This document shows positions 19,897 to 28,700 of a stretch of 64,000 nt of DNA, in pieces; the stretch's first letter is position 1, and every line of letters begins with the position of its first letter. This DNA is from Acidobacteriaceae bacterium (lineage in GTDB: Bacteria > Acidobacteriota > Terriglobia > Terriglobales > Acidobacteriaceae), in contig JASHQH010000038.1 in assembly GCA_030037635.1 (NCBI GenBank), positions 16,386 through 80,385 of the forward strand, written 5' to 3'. A program made the position numbers and the translations under genes. Under the pieces are notes generated by a model, which searched no databases, was not told the origin of the DNA, and saw only the letters and a list, made by a program, of their open reading frames with translations.

Positions 19897-21010
19897 AGCC
19901 GTCGGCTGTTAGCTGCTTGTACAGCGTCTCCCATGCGTTTGCGGCGGCGTCAATGCTGAAAAGGCTCACGACGCGTTCGCGCGCGGCGCGCACCAACTGC
20001 GCGCGCACTTCTCCGCTTGGTTTCATTTCCGCCATCATCGCTCGGGCGAGCGCGCCAGGATTTTTGGGCGGGACAATCGTGCCCGTATCGCCCATGAGCT
20101 CACGCACACCGCCTACGCCGGTGGCGACGACCGGCTTTTCCATGGCCATCGCCTCGGCTACCGACTGGGGCATGCCTTCCCACGCCGAAGCCTGAACAAA
20201 ACCGTCGGCCGCGTCGAGCAGTGCGGGCAGATCGCGCCGCAGGCCCAGCCATCGCACCGTCTGGCCTGCGCCTGAATCCGCGCACAGCGCTTTGATCTCA
20301 GCGGCCTTAGCGCTGGCCGCCTCTCCCACGATCCATAGCCGCGCATTGTCTTGCTGGCGCCGCAACTGCGCAAAGGCATCGATGAGGTTGGGATAATCCT
20401 TTGCCACGGTGATGCGGCCCACGGCAAGCCAGATGAACTCCGCGCCGGGGTTGGTCGCGGTGCCCATTTCCGCACGCGTGCGGACGCGCCGCCGGGGGTC
20501 AGGAGCAAACGCAGACACATCGATTCCGATGGGAAAAACGCCGGATTTTTGCGCGCTGGCTGCTTTGAGCTCGACAAACCGCAGCCGGGCGGCCTCACTC
20601 ACGGCCACCGTGCGCTGGGCAAGCCGGTCGGTCAGCCGGTAAGCCAACATGCGCATCGAGCCGCCTTCGTTTACGTTGTGAATGTTCGAAATCACGGCTG
20701 GAATGGGAGCCAGCAAGGTGAGCCCGCGAGCAAAAATGTTGGCGTGGAAGCTGTGGCTGTGCACCACGTCGGGCCGGAACTGGCGCAAAAAGCCCCGGCC
20801 GCGCCACATTCCCGCCGCAGCGCTCGCCGTCGTCTTGCGCACATCCAGATGCACAACGGGAAGAACGGTCGGCCACTCCTCCTCGAGCCTTGCTTTGAGC
20901 GCCAGCACGGCTACGGTATGGCCGCGACCGGCCATGCGCTCCGACACAGCCAGCGCCAGCTTCTCCGCGCCACCCATGCCGAGCGAGGTGAGCACAGTTA
21001 CGATGCGCAT
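19895..21010 (-). CDS. Glycosyltransferase family 4
   Basis: TSLGMGGAEKLALAVSERMAGRGH, VVHSHSFHANIFARG, GRITVAKDYPNLIDAFAQL, SAWEGMPQSVAEAMAMEKPVVATGVGGVREL. Confidence 0.93.
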   Translation of the reverse strand: MRIVTVLTSLGMGGAEKLALAVSERMAGRGHTVAVLALKARLEEEWPTVLPVVHLDVRKTTASAAAGMWRGRGFLRQFRPDVVHSHSFHANIFARGLTLLAPIPAVISNIHNVNEGGSMRMLAYRLTDRLAQRTVAVSEAARLRFVELKAASAQKSGVFPIGIDVSAFAPDPRRRVRTRAEMGTATNPGAEFIWLAVGRITVAKDYPNLIDAFAQLRRQQDNARLWIVGEAASAKAAEIKALCADSGAGQTVRWLGLRRDLPALLDAADGFVQASAWEGMPQSVAEAMAMEKPVVATGVGGVRELMGDTGTIVPPKNPGALARAMMAEMKPSGEVRAQLVRAARERVVSLFSIDAAANAWETLYKQLTADG

Positions 21011-21248
21011 AGGGCCCGCTTATTGGTCAAGATTCAAGGCAACGATCATAGCGCAGCCTCGCAGCCTGGGTATGTGCGCTGGCGCAGGCAGGTCCCCCTC
21101 CCGCCCCCACAGTATTGATCGCGAATTTTCGAATGGAATCAGCGTTCGGAGGGGCAATTTACGGTAAGTTTTTTCATTTCAAAAGAATCCTTGTAAAAAA
21201 ACAAGCGAAGGGCTGTACAATCCCTCAAGGGTGTACCAAGGAGCCAGA

Positions 21249-21569
21249 ATGGCCGGTGATATGCAAATTACATGCAGCGACTGTGGGAAGGAATTTACCT
21301 TCAGCGCTGCCGATCAGGCGTTCTTCCAGGAACGCGGTTACTCGACCCCGAAGCGGTGCAAGCCTTGCCGCCAGGCAAAAAAAGCCGACCAGGGGGGATC
21401 CGGCTACCGTTCGGCCTCGTCCCAGGGAACTCCTGTGATTTGTTCTGGTTGCGGCCAGCCAACGACCGTTCCGTTCGAGCCTCGCGGCGATCGTCCCGTC
21501 TATTGCCGGGCCTGCTACACGGCCCGAAAAGGCGGTGGCGGCGGAGGCCGAGCAGCCGAGCGGGCTTAG
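21249..21569 (+). CDS. Small CxxC zinc-ribbon protein
   Basis: ITCSDCGKEFTFSAADQAFFQERGYSTPKRCKPCRQAKK...VICSGCGQPTTVPFEPRGDRPVYCRACY; ATG at 21249 preceded by aaggagcc. Confidence 0.85.
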   Translation: MAGDMQITCSDCGKEFTFSAADQAFFQERGYSTPKRCKPCRQAKKADQGGSGYRSASSQGTPVICSGCGQPTTVPFEPRGDRPVYCRACYTARKGGGGGGRAAERA

Positions 21570-21670
21570 CCCGGCTGGTCTCAATCGATCTTTTGTGCCA
21601 TGGAGCGGGAGAACCATGAATAACCCGCTTTGTGCGCGCCCGCTGCCCGGAAACCGGGAAGAGACATATC

Positions 21671-22042
21671 ATGCACATCCTGCTGTGGGTCCTGCAGATC
21701 CTCACTGCGTTGGTGTACGGGGCCTCTGGTGTCATGAAGACCTTTATGTTCGACAAGGTGAGCGGGCAGGTTCCGTCGTTTGGTGCGTTGCCACGGAAAG
21801 TCTGGATGGCCCTCGGCATCCTCGAACTGGTATGCACCGTCGGGCTCATCGCCCCCGCCACCTTCCGTTGGCATCCGCGGCTCACGGTGATGAGCGCTGC
21901 GGTCCTGGCGATCGAGAGCCTCGTGTTCGTCTGGGTACACGTCAGGTACCGCGAGATCACCTCAATCATCCTGAGCGGCGCGCTCGGTCTCCTCATGGCG
22001 TTTATCGCATACGGCAGGATGTTTCTAAAACCCATTCTCTGA
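21671..22042 (+). CDS. DoxX-like small membrane protein
   Basis: MHILLWVLQILTALVYGASGVMKTFMFDKVSGQVPSFGALPRKVWMALGILELVCTVGLIAPA. Confidence 0.8.
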   Translation: MHILLWVLQILTALVYGASGVMKTFMFDKVSGQVPSFGALPRKVWMALGILELVCTVGLIAPATFRWHPRLTVMSAAVLAIESLVFVWVHVRYREITSIILSGALGLLMAFIAYGRMFLKPIL

Positions 22043-22220
22043 ACGATGGCGCTCGCGTCGCGCAAGCCCTATGATGCGATGTTGGCATCTGATCGGGCCG
22101 GCGCATGAAATTCACGCGCCTGCGATCAATTTCACGATAGACAGGGGCGCTGGCGACCGAATACACTGACCGCACGGACCCTCCCAACCGACCGAGTCCA
22201 CAAGGAAATCTGTCACCGTC

Positions 22221-23354
22221 ATGCCCTCGCAACTTTCCTTCACGGGATTCGCCTGGAAGAATCTGTGGCGCCGGCGCTTAAGGACTCTGTTAACACTCGG
22301 CGGCATTACCATGGGGATCGGCGCTTTCGTGGCGCTGGTCGGATTCTCGCGCGCCTTCGAGACCGAATGGATGCGGCTGTATACCAGCGCCGGCACCGAC
22401 ATTGCCGTGGTCCAAACCAATTTCGTCAAAAGTGAGCTGGACCAATCGCTGGGCGCCAAAATCGCCGCTCTGCCCGACGTGGCCCGCTGCGTGCCGATGA
22501 TCTTCAACCTCATGGACCTCACCCCCGACGTCAACGCCATCGTCTACGGATGGCCTGCCGATTCGTACGAGCTCGATGCGCTCACCTTCGTATCCGGCGG
22601 CCGCTTTCACGATGGTCAACGGGAACTGATCCTCGGCCAATCGCTGGCCAACGACCTGAAAAAAATCCCCGGCGACACTCTTTCTCTTGAAGGCACTGAC
22701 TTCAAGATTGTGGGCGTCTATCACGGCGGCTCCGCATTAGTGGAAGGCGCGGTGATCATGCCGCTGGACCAGATGCAGATCATTTCCAGCATGCAAGGCA
22801 AGGTGACCGCGTTTCACGTCCGGCTTCGTCCCGTGCCGCCCGGAATTTCCTATGACGATTACGTGAAGCGTGCCGAGAGCGAAATCGAAGCGGCTGTTCC
22901 GCAGGTTCTTGCCGACCCTGCCGCCGATCGCGCCGCCAATAATGCAGTGGTCGAGCTGGCTCATTCCGTAGCCTGGGGCACGTCGTCCATCGCCCTGTTC
23001 ATTGGCATTCTGGGCATTGCCAACACCATGGCCATGTCGGTGTTCGAACGCACCCATGAGATTGGAATTCTGCGCGCGCTGGGATGGAAGAGCCAGCATG
23101 TGATCCTGCTGATTCTCACTGAGGCCACGGCCCTGGGTTTTTCCGGTGGACTGATCGGCATTGTGGTGGGATGGGGCGTTCTGCGCCTGCTGGCCGCTCT
23201 GCCGGAGACGGGGAACATTGTCTCGGCTTCGGTTTCGCCGCTGCACCTGGTGGAGTCGCTTTTGATCGCCGTAGCCTCGGGCCTGGCCGCCGGCGCTTAC
23301 CCGGCATGGCGCGGAGCCCGGCTCTCTCCCGTGGAGGCGCTTCGCTATGAGTAG
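22221..23354 (+). CDS. ABC transporter permease, MacB/FtsX type
   Basis: AWKNLWRRRLRTLLTLGGITMGIGAFVALVGFS...ERTHEIGILRALGWKSQHVILLILTEA...AYPAWRGARLSPVEALRYE. Confidence 0.93.
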   Translation: MPSQLSFTGFAWKNLWRRRLRTLLTLGGITMGIGAFVALVGFSRAFETEWMRLYTSAGTDIAVVQTNFVKSELDQSLGAKIAALPDVARCVPMIFNLMDLTPDVNAIVYGWPADSYELDALTFVSGGRFHDGQRELILGQSLANDLKKIPGDTLSLEGTDFKIVGVYHGGSALVEGAVIMPLDQMQIISSMQGKVTAFHVRLRPVPPGISYDDYVKRAESEIEAAVPQVLADPAADRAANNAVVELAHSVAWGTSSIALFIGILGIANTMAMSVFERTHEIGILRALGWKSQHVILLILTEATALGFSGGLIGIVVGWGVLRLLAALPETGNIVSASVSPLHLVESLLIAVASGLAAGAYPAWRGARLSPVEALRYE

Positions 23355-24012
23355 CCCGCTGCTTGAAGCGCAAGATCTCAAGAAGAGCTACGACGACGGC
23401 CGCGTCCAGGCTCTGCGCGGTGTCGACTTCCGCATCGAGGCGGGCGAATACGTAGCCATCAGCGGCCCCAGCGGCAGTGGCAAATCCACGCTGCTGCACA
23501 TGCTGGGCGGGCTCGATCTGCCTTCCAGCGGGCAGGTTCTTTTTCGCGGCGCTGCTCTCGGCAAGACGGTGAATTTGGATACCTATCGCTCGCTCCAGAT
23601 CGGCTTTATCTTCCAGGCTTTTCATCTGTTGCCGACGCTGTGCGCGCTCGAAAACGTGCAGGTGGCCATGCTGGCCAAACACGAGCGCAGCAACCACCGC
23701 GTGGAACGCGCCGCGGCCCTGCTTGAAGAAATGGGTCTTAGCAATCGCCTTCGCCATTACCCCAATGAACTATCGGCCGGCGAAAGGCAACGCGTGGCCA
23801 TCGCGCGAGCCCTCGCCAACAAGCCTGCAATTCTTCTTGCCGACGAACCGACCGGTAACCTTGATAGCGTAAATTCGGCGCACATCATGGAAATCCTTGA
23901 AGGCATCAGGGAGCAACGGGGCATGACGCTGATCGTGGTTACGCATGAGCAGGACATCGCTGCCAGCGCGCCCCGCCACATTCGCATTCGCGATGGAAGG
24001 ATTGAGGCGTGA
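23347..24012 (+). CDS. ABC transporter ATP-binding protein, LolD/MacB type
   Basis: GPSGSGKSTLLHMLGGLDLPSSGQV, LSAGERQRVAIARALANKPAILLADEPTGNLD. Confidence 0.96.
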   Translation: MSSPLLEAQDLKKSYDDGRVQALRGVDFRIEAGEYVAISGPSGSGKSTLLHMLGGLDLPSSGQVLFRGAALGKTVNLDTYRSLQIGFIFQAFHLLPTLCALENVQVAMLAKHERSNHRVERAAALLEEMGLSNRLRHYPNELSAGERQRVAIARALANKPAILLADEPTGNLDSVNSAHIMEILEGIREQRGMTLIVVTHEQDIAASAPRHIRIRDGRIEA

Positions 24013-24821
24013 GAACGCCGGGATCCCGACGAAGGGAGATCCGCTTCCTGGCGTGGACGGCGCGCTCTCTGTTCGCTGCCGCGCTGGTCTCCACCTTGTG
24101 CGCGCAATCGGCGGGAGCTCCCGACCTGCTGGCGACGGCCCGGAAACAGCTGCAAACGGCGGACTTCCGCGCTACGGGTCATCTGGTCGCAATCGACGCC
24201 TCGGGCGCGCGCATCAGCTTTCCTATTACCCTCAAGGTGCACTGGTTTCCCGGCGTCCTGCGCGTCCTGGTGGACCTGGGTCAACCACCCTCGGCTCAAC
24301 GCGAGATGCGCCAGCACATTTTGCTGGAGATGAGGCCCGGCGGCGAGAGCACAATCCATATTGCCAGTCCCGGCGAAAAAACTGCCCGCGTCCTGCCCTT
24401 CGATCAATGGAACTCCAATCCCCTGGGTCCGGGCTTTAACTACGAAGACTTTCTCGAGCAGCAGTATTTTTGGCCGGGACAATCTTCTGAAGGCAAGGCA
24501 AAGTTTGGCGCCCGCAACTGCGAAATCATCAAAAGCACCCCGGGCCCCGGCGACCGCACTCACTATGCCAGCGTGAAGACCTGGATCGATCCCAGCATCG
24601 ACTTCCCCGTGTACGCCGAGAAAGCCATGAGAGGAACCGGAGCGGTAAAGGAAGTGACCTATTACGGCGTGCGTCATGAGATGGGCCGGTGGGTGGCGCA
24701 CCAAGTTGAAGTGAAAATCCGCGGCGAGGCCGGTTCGACGCTGCTCATCTTCGACCGCGGCAGCGCCAAGGCCAACCTCGGCATGAGCGATTTCAGCCTG
24801 TCCCAGCTTACTCGCTTCTAG
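24009..24821 (+). CDS. Outer-membrane lipoprotein-sorting (LolA-like) protein
   Basis: Signal region; LEMRPGGESTIHIASPGE, FNYEDFLEQQYFWPGQ, ILIFDRGSAKANLGMSDF. Overlaps the ATPase gene by ATGA-type coupling. Confidence 0.75.
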   Translation: MRTPGSRRREIRFLAWTARSLFAAALVSTLCAQSAGAPDLLATARKQLQTADFRATGHLVAIDASGARISFPITLKVHWFPGVLRVLVDLGQPPSAQREMRQHILLEMRPGGESTIHIASPGEKTARVLPFDQWNSNPLGPGFNYEDFLEQQYFWPGQSSEGKAKFGARNCEIIKSTPGPGDRTHYASVKTWIDPSIDFPVYAEKAMRGTGAVKEVTYYGVRHEMGRWVAHQVEVKIRGEAGSTLLIFDRGSAKANLGMSDFSLSQLTRF

Positions 24822-24828
24822 GAGCAGC

Positions 24829-25848
24829 ATGTTCGCTCTCTGGTTCTTCTCGCCGGCCACAGCTCTTCTCTTGGCCGGAGTCCTGTATCAAATTCTGGGC
24901 AGCCGCCGCGACCGCCGTCTCTACACGGAGCTCGGCCGGTGGGTGACTGTGGACCGGGGATGCGACCTTTTTCTGTTCGAACTCGGTGCGGGAAGGCCCA
25001 CGGTGGTTTTTGAATCCGGAATCGGCGCTACCCACCTCAATTGGCGCTACGTTCAGGAGGCGATCGCGAAGTTCGCGGGCACCGTTTCTTACGATCGCAG
25101 CGGGCTGGGCTGGAGCAGCCGCTGCCGCAGCGCGCGAACACCGGCCAACATCGCCTGCGAGTTGCACCGGATGCTCGAAGGCGCCGCGATCAGGCCGCCC
25201 TTCGTCCTCGTCGGACACTCCTTTGGAGGCCAGGTGATGCGGCGCTATGCCCTGCTCTATCCCGAGGAGGTCGCGGGCGTCGTTCTCATCGATCCCATGC
25301 GTTGCGAGCAGTGGCCTCCGCTCAATCCCGCGGCGCAGTCACAGCTTGATTTGGGCAAGAGACTGATCCGCTACACCCAGCCCTTCATTTTCTGCGGGCT
25401 GGCGCGGCTTTTAGTCCGGCTCCTGTTCGACCGTCCCGGAAATCTGTCTGACCGGCTAGCTCGCGCCGTGGGTTCCAACCCGCGCCATGTACTCACCCGC
25501 GTCAAAGCGGAGGTACGCAAAATGCCGCGCGAAGTTTGGCCTGCTGTTGCGGCGCACTGGTCGCGCCCTTCTTTCTACTCGGGACTGCGCAGCCATTTCG
25601 ATGCGCTTCCGGATACGGTGACGGAGATGCACGCCGCCGATCCCATCCTAGACATTCCAGTTACCGTGCTCACTCCCGCCAGCTCCGCTCCCCTCACTGC
25701 TCATCAGCTCGATGGCATCGGCGATCATGTCGGCCAGGTGATTGCAACCAGGAGCTCTCACTGGATTCATCTCGATGAACCCGAGCTTGTGATCGAAGCC
25801 ATTCACACCATGGTCGCCGCAGCGGTCTCTGAGACTGTCGTGGGCTGA
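24829..25848 (+). CDS. Alpha/beta hydrolase
   Basis: VSYDRSGLGWSSRC, FVLVGHSFGGQVMRRYALLYPEEVAGVVLIDPM. Confidence 0.9.
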   Translation: MFALWFFSPATALLLAGVLYQILGSRRDRRLYTELGRWVTVDRGCDLFLFELGAGRPTVVFESGIGATHLNWRYVQEAIAKFAGTVSYDRSGLGWSSRCRSARTPANIACELHRMLEGAAIRPPFVLVGHSFGGQVMRRYALLYPEEVAGVVLIDPMRCEQWPPLNPAAQSQLDLGKRLIRYTQPFIFCGLARLLVRLLFDRPGNLSDRLARAVGSNPRHVLTRVKAEVRKMPREVWPAVAAHWSRPSFYSGLRSHFDALPDTVTEMHAADPILDIPVTVLTPASSAPLTAHQLDGIGDHVGQVIATRSSHWIHLDEPELVIEAIHTMVAAAVSETVVG

Positions 25849-25963
25849 AAGACAGGCCGGAGGATGGCGCAACCGCCGAACTTGGATGATTGCTTTCCCA
25901 GGTCTCAAAATCGAGACCTGGGGCGCCCTCTTTTCGAGGTGAGCTCTGTTCCCCTGTTCCCTG

Positions 25964-26003
25964 CCGGGGTCCCCAGCGGGCGATTTTTGCCTGCTGGGGT
26001 GGC
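25964..26003. repeat. Dispersed hairpin repeat (CCCCAGCGnGCGATTTnTGC(T/C)nGCTGGGGT)
   Basis: ccggggtccccagcgggcgatttttgcctgctggggtggc; related copies at 13631, 15237 and 52734. Confidence 0.75.
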
Positions 26004-26147
26004 CTGCTCCCTGTTTTACTCTCTGTTGCCTGTTGCCTGTTCCCTGCTTTTTTAAAGTGCGCTTCGTCACCGCGCCAGAGCAGAATTTCCCCGATTCTGT
26101 GGGAGATCTCCCATTGCCGGTTGACGAGGCAGAAAGCGAGGGCTGTT

Positions 26148-26561
26148 ATGGAGGTGAAAGTAACGCAGCTGGAGGGCGTCCGGTTTTCCATCCAGGCGCG
26201 TTCGCACACTGTCGACTGCGACCAGCCACAGGAAAACGGGGGCGCCGACACCGGCATGACTCCTCCCGAATTCCTGCTGGCTTCACTAGGCTCCTGCGCG
26301 GCTTATTATGCCGCGCAATATCTTAAGACCCGCAATCTGTCGCAGAGCGGAGTTCAAGTTACCGTTACTGCGGAAAAACTGCTCGAGCCCGCGCGGCTGG
26401 GCAACTTCCGGATTCAAGTCGTGAGCCCGGTGCCGCTGACCGACGAACAATACGCAGGCATGATGCGTTCGGTGCAGCATTGCCTGGTGCACAACACCCT
26501 AAAGTCGCCGCCGGAAATCAGGATCGAGCTGGCGTCGGCGATGACTGCCGTGCAGGGCTAA
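26148..26561 (+). CDS. OsmC/Ohr family protein
   Basis: MTPPEFLLASLGSCAAYYAAQYLKTR...HCLVHNTLKSPPEIRIEL; ATG at 26148. Confidence 0.88.
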   Translation: MEVKVTQLEGVRFSIQARSHTVDCDQPQENGGADTGMTPPEFLLASLGSCAAYYAAQYLKTRNLSQSGVQVTVTAEKLLEPARLGNFRIQVVSPVPLTDEQYAGMMRSVQHCLVHNTLKSPPEIRIELASAMTAVQG

Positions 26562-26568
26562 AGCTGCC

Positions 26569-26621
26569 CGTCTGCGCATAGGGTCGGACCCTGGTTCGCG
26601 ATGAGGAACGCTGCGCAGACG
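26569..26621. terminator. Inverted repeat downstream of the OsmC-like gene (terminator-like, no clear U-tract)
   Basis: cgtctgcgc ... gcgcagacg perfect 9-bp arms, 8 nt after the stop. Confidence 0.45.
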
Positions 26622-26727
26622 CGGCTTACGAATCGCCGGCATCGCCGTCCTAAAAAGAGTGCGCGCTAAACCACTGAGTCAGCCAATCAACGCAACTGCA
26701 GCCAGACGCACATGTTACACTTCAACT

Positions 26728-27096
26728 ATGTCAGGATGTATCGCGGCTCCCCTGCCCATTCATCGCTCAGCGATCGCCTTTCTGCTGTGCCTGCTGACAT
26801 TTCTGTTCGCTTTTGAAGCCAAGCTGGCCTGGTACAGCCCGGAGCGAGGTCTTTACGGCCAAGTCTCTACGACGAAGGCGTTCCCCGTAGATCAGCCAAC
26901 GCTAGTAGCTCACGGAGCGCCGGCGCCGGACCAGACCCATGCTCAGGCCTTCTTTGCGCCGGCAATTCTGATTGCGATTTGCATGATGACAGGCGATGCG
27001 TCGCCGAGCTGGCGCAACTTCACCGATCGTCCTTCCGTTTTTCTACCGTATTATCTCCTCCCCCCAATCGACATGCGTCCTCCTCCAGCGCGGTAG
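26728..27096 (+). CDS. Small membrane protein of unknown function upstream of the RND operon
   Basis: MSGCIAAPLPIHRSAIAFLLCLLTFLFAFEAKLAWYSP with a second hydrophobic segment FFAPAILIAICMM. Confidence 0.6.
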   Translation: MSGCIAAPLPIHRSAIAFLLCLLTFLFAFEAKLAWYSPERGLYGQVSTTKAFPVDQPTLVAHGAPAPDQTHAQAFFAPAILIAICMMTGDASPSWRNFTDRPSVFLPYYLLPPIDMRPPPAR

Positions 27097-27419
27097 TTCT
27101 GCTGAAGCCGGGACAAGGCTCACCGTCGAAACCAACCTGCAACAGATTCAGCTTCGCGGTGACGCCTTTTGTGCGTTATAACTCGCGATCTGCGCTGCAT
27201 ATGAAAGATGGGCGGGTCTACGTGGTTCGATAAATGCTCGCAGGCGCGCGGCGGAGCCTGCGTCGGCATGACGAGCGTCGATTGGAAGAGGGTGGGTTGG
27301 GCAAACTGGCCCTTGCTCTCACCGCATCTAACTCTACGCCTCTCTGGCTTCTTACTTCGGCTTGTCTTATGGGTGCTCAGATCGTCGCTTGAGTGATTTG
27401 AACCAGGAGCAAGGACTTT

Positions 27420-28700
27420 ATGCATAATTTGCCTTTTCATTTTGCCGCTGCATCAGCGGCTTTGTGCGCATGCCTGGGGGTGACCGCCTGCCGCTCCGCA
27501 AGCCCCAGGGCCAATGCCGCCACGGTGCCTTCGGCGCGTGTTGCGGTCGCGCAGCGCGGCGACATTGCCCATGTTCTTACGCTGGCCGGGCAGTTCCAGC
27601 CCTACCAGGTGGTCGACGTGCACCCCAAGGTAAGCGGCTACATGAAAAAAATCAATGTGGACATCGGCGACATTGTGCGCCAAGGCCAAACACTGGCGAT
27701 TCTTGAAGTGCCTGAGTTGAGTGCCCAGCTTCAGAGCACGGTCTTTCAACTCAAACAGAGCCAGGAAGAGATCACGCGCGCGCAGCACGAAGTGAAAAGC
27801 GCCGAAGCGCTGAACTACGCACTGCATGCCGAGTCGGAGCGCCTGCAGCAAGCGGCGGCCACGCGGCCCGGCCTGATCGCGCAGCAGGAACTGGATGACG
27901 CGCAGGCCAGGGACCTCAATTCACAAGCGCAGGTGGATGCCGCCAAAGCCACACTGGCCGCGGCGCAGCAGCACGCTGAAGCCGCGCGAGCCGATAGCCA
28001 GCGCGTGCAGGCGCTCGCGGACTACACCACTGTAACCGCTCCTATTGCCGGCGTCGTGATCTGGCGGTATGCCGACACCGGCGCTCTCATCCAGGGCGGC
28101 ACCAACTCCAACGATCAAGCCCTCCCTATCGTTCGTCTCTCGCAGAGCAGTTTGCTGCGGCTCCGCGTGCCCGTCCCCGAAGACGACGTCCAGTACGTTC
28201 ATGACGGCGACTCGCTCGAGGTACGCGTCGACGCTGTCAACCGCTCGTTCACGGGGAAAATCGTTCGCTTTACGCGCGATGTGAACTTTGAAACCCGCAC
28301 CATGGAAACCGAAGTCGACGTGGAGAACAAGGATCTCTCCATCACCCCCGGCATGTACGCCAACACGGCGCTGCAGCTCGGCCATGTCAACGGCGCCATC
28401 ACCATACCTGTCGAGGCGCTGGTGCTGAACGCACACAATCGGGAGACGGTCTATGCGCTCGACAGCAGCAATCGCATCAGCATTCGCAACGTGCAAGTCG
28501 GCCTGCAGGGCTCAAAGCTGGCTCAGGTCACCAGCGGTCTAAGTGCCGGCGACCGGGTGATCATCGGCGGCCAGGAGAAATATCAGGAGGGCGAGGAAGT
28601 GAACCCGCTGATCACGCCGGAGCCTGCGTCGGAAACGGTGCAGGAATCGGGCGGAATGATTGACATGAAGGCCCAGAAAGACGCAGGAGCGCCGGAATAA
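27420..28700 (+). CDS. RND efflux periplasmic adaptor (membrane fusion protein)
   Basis: Lipoprotein-type leader (VTACRS), VDVHPKVSGYMKKINVDIGDIVRQGQTLAILEVPEL, TVTAPIAGVVIWRYADTGALIQGG. Confidence 0.93.
   Translation: MHNLPFHFAAASAALCACLGVTACRSASPRANAATVPSARVAVAQRGDIAHVLTLAGQFQPYQVVDVHPKVSGYMKKINVDIGDIVRQGQTLAILEVPELSAQLQSTVFQLKQSQEEITRAQHEVKSAEALNYALHAESERLQQAAATRPGLIAQQELDDAQARDLNSQAQVDAAKATLAAAQQHAEAARADSQRVQALADYTTVTAPIAGVVIWRYADTGALIQGGTNSNDQALPIVRLSQSSLLRLRVPVPEDDVQYVHDGDSLEVRVDAVNRSFTGKIVRFTRDVNFETRTMETEVDVENKDLSITPGMYANTALQLGHVNGAITIPVEALVLNAHNRETVYALDSSNRISIRNVQVGLQGSKLAQVTSGLSAGDRVIIGGQEKYQEGEEVNPLITPEPASETVQESGGMIDMKAQKDAGAPE

Noticed and set aside
22221-25848. ABC permease/ATPase/LolA-like/hydrolase cluster as a novel export system
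   Set aside because: Components look like ordinary MacB/Lol-type families; the adjacent hydrolase alone is not evidence of a new system.
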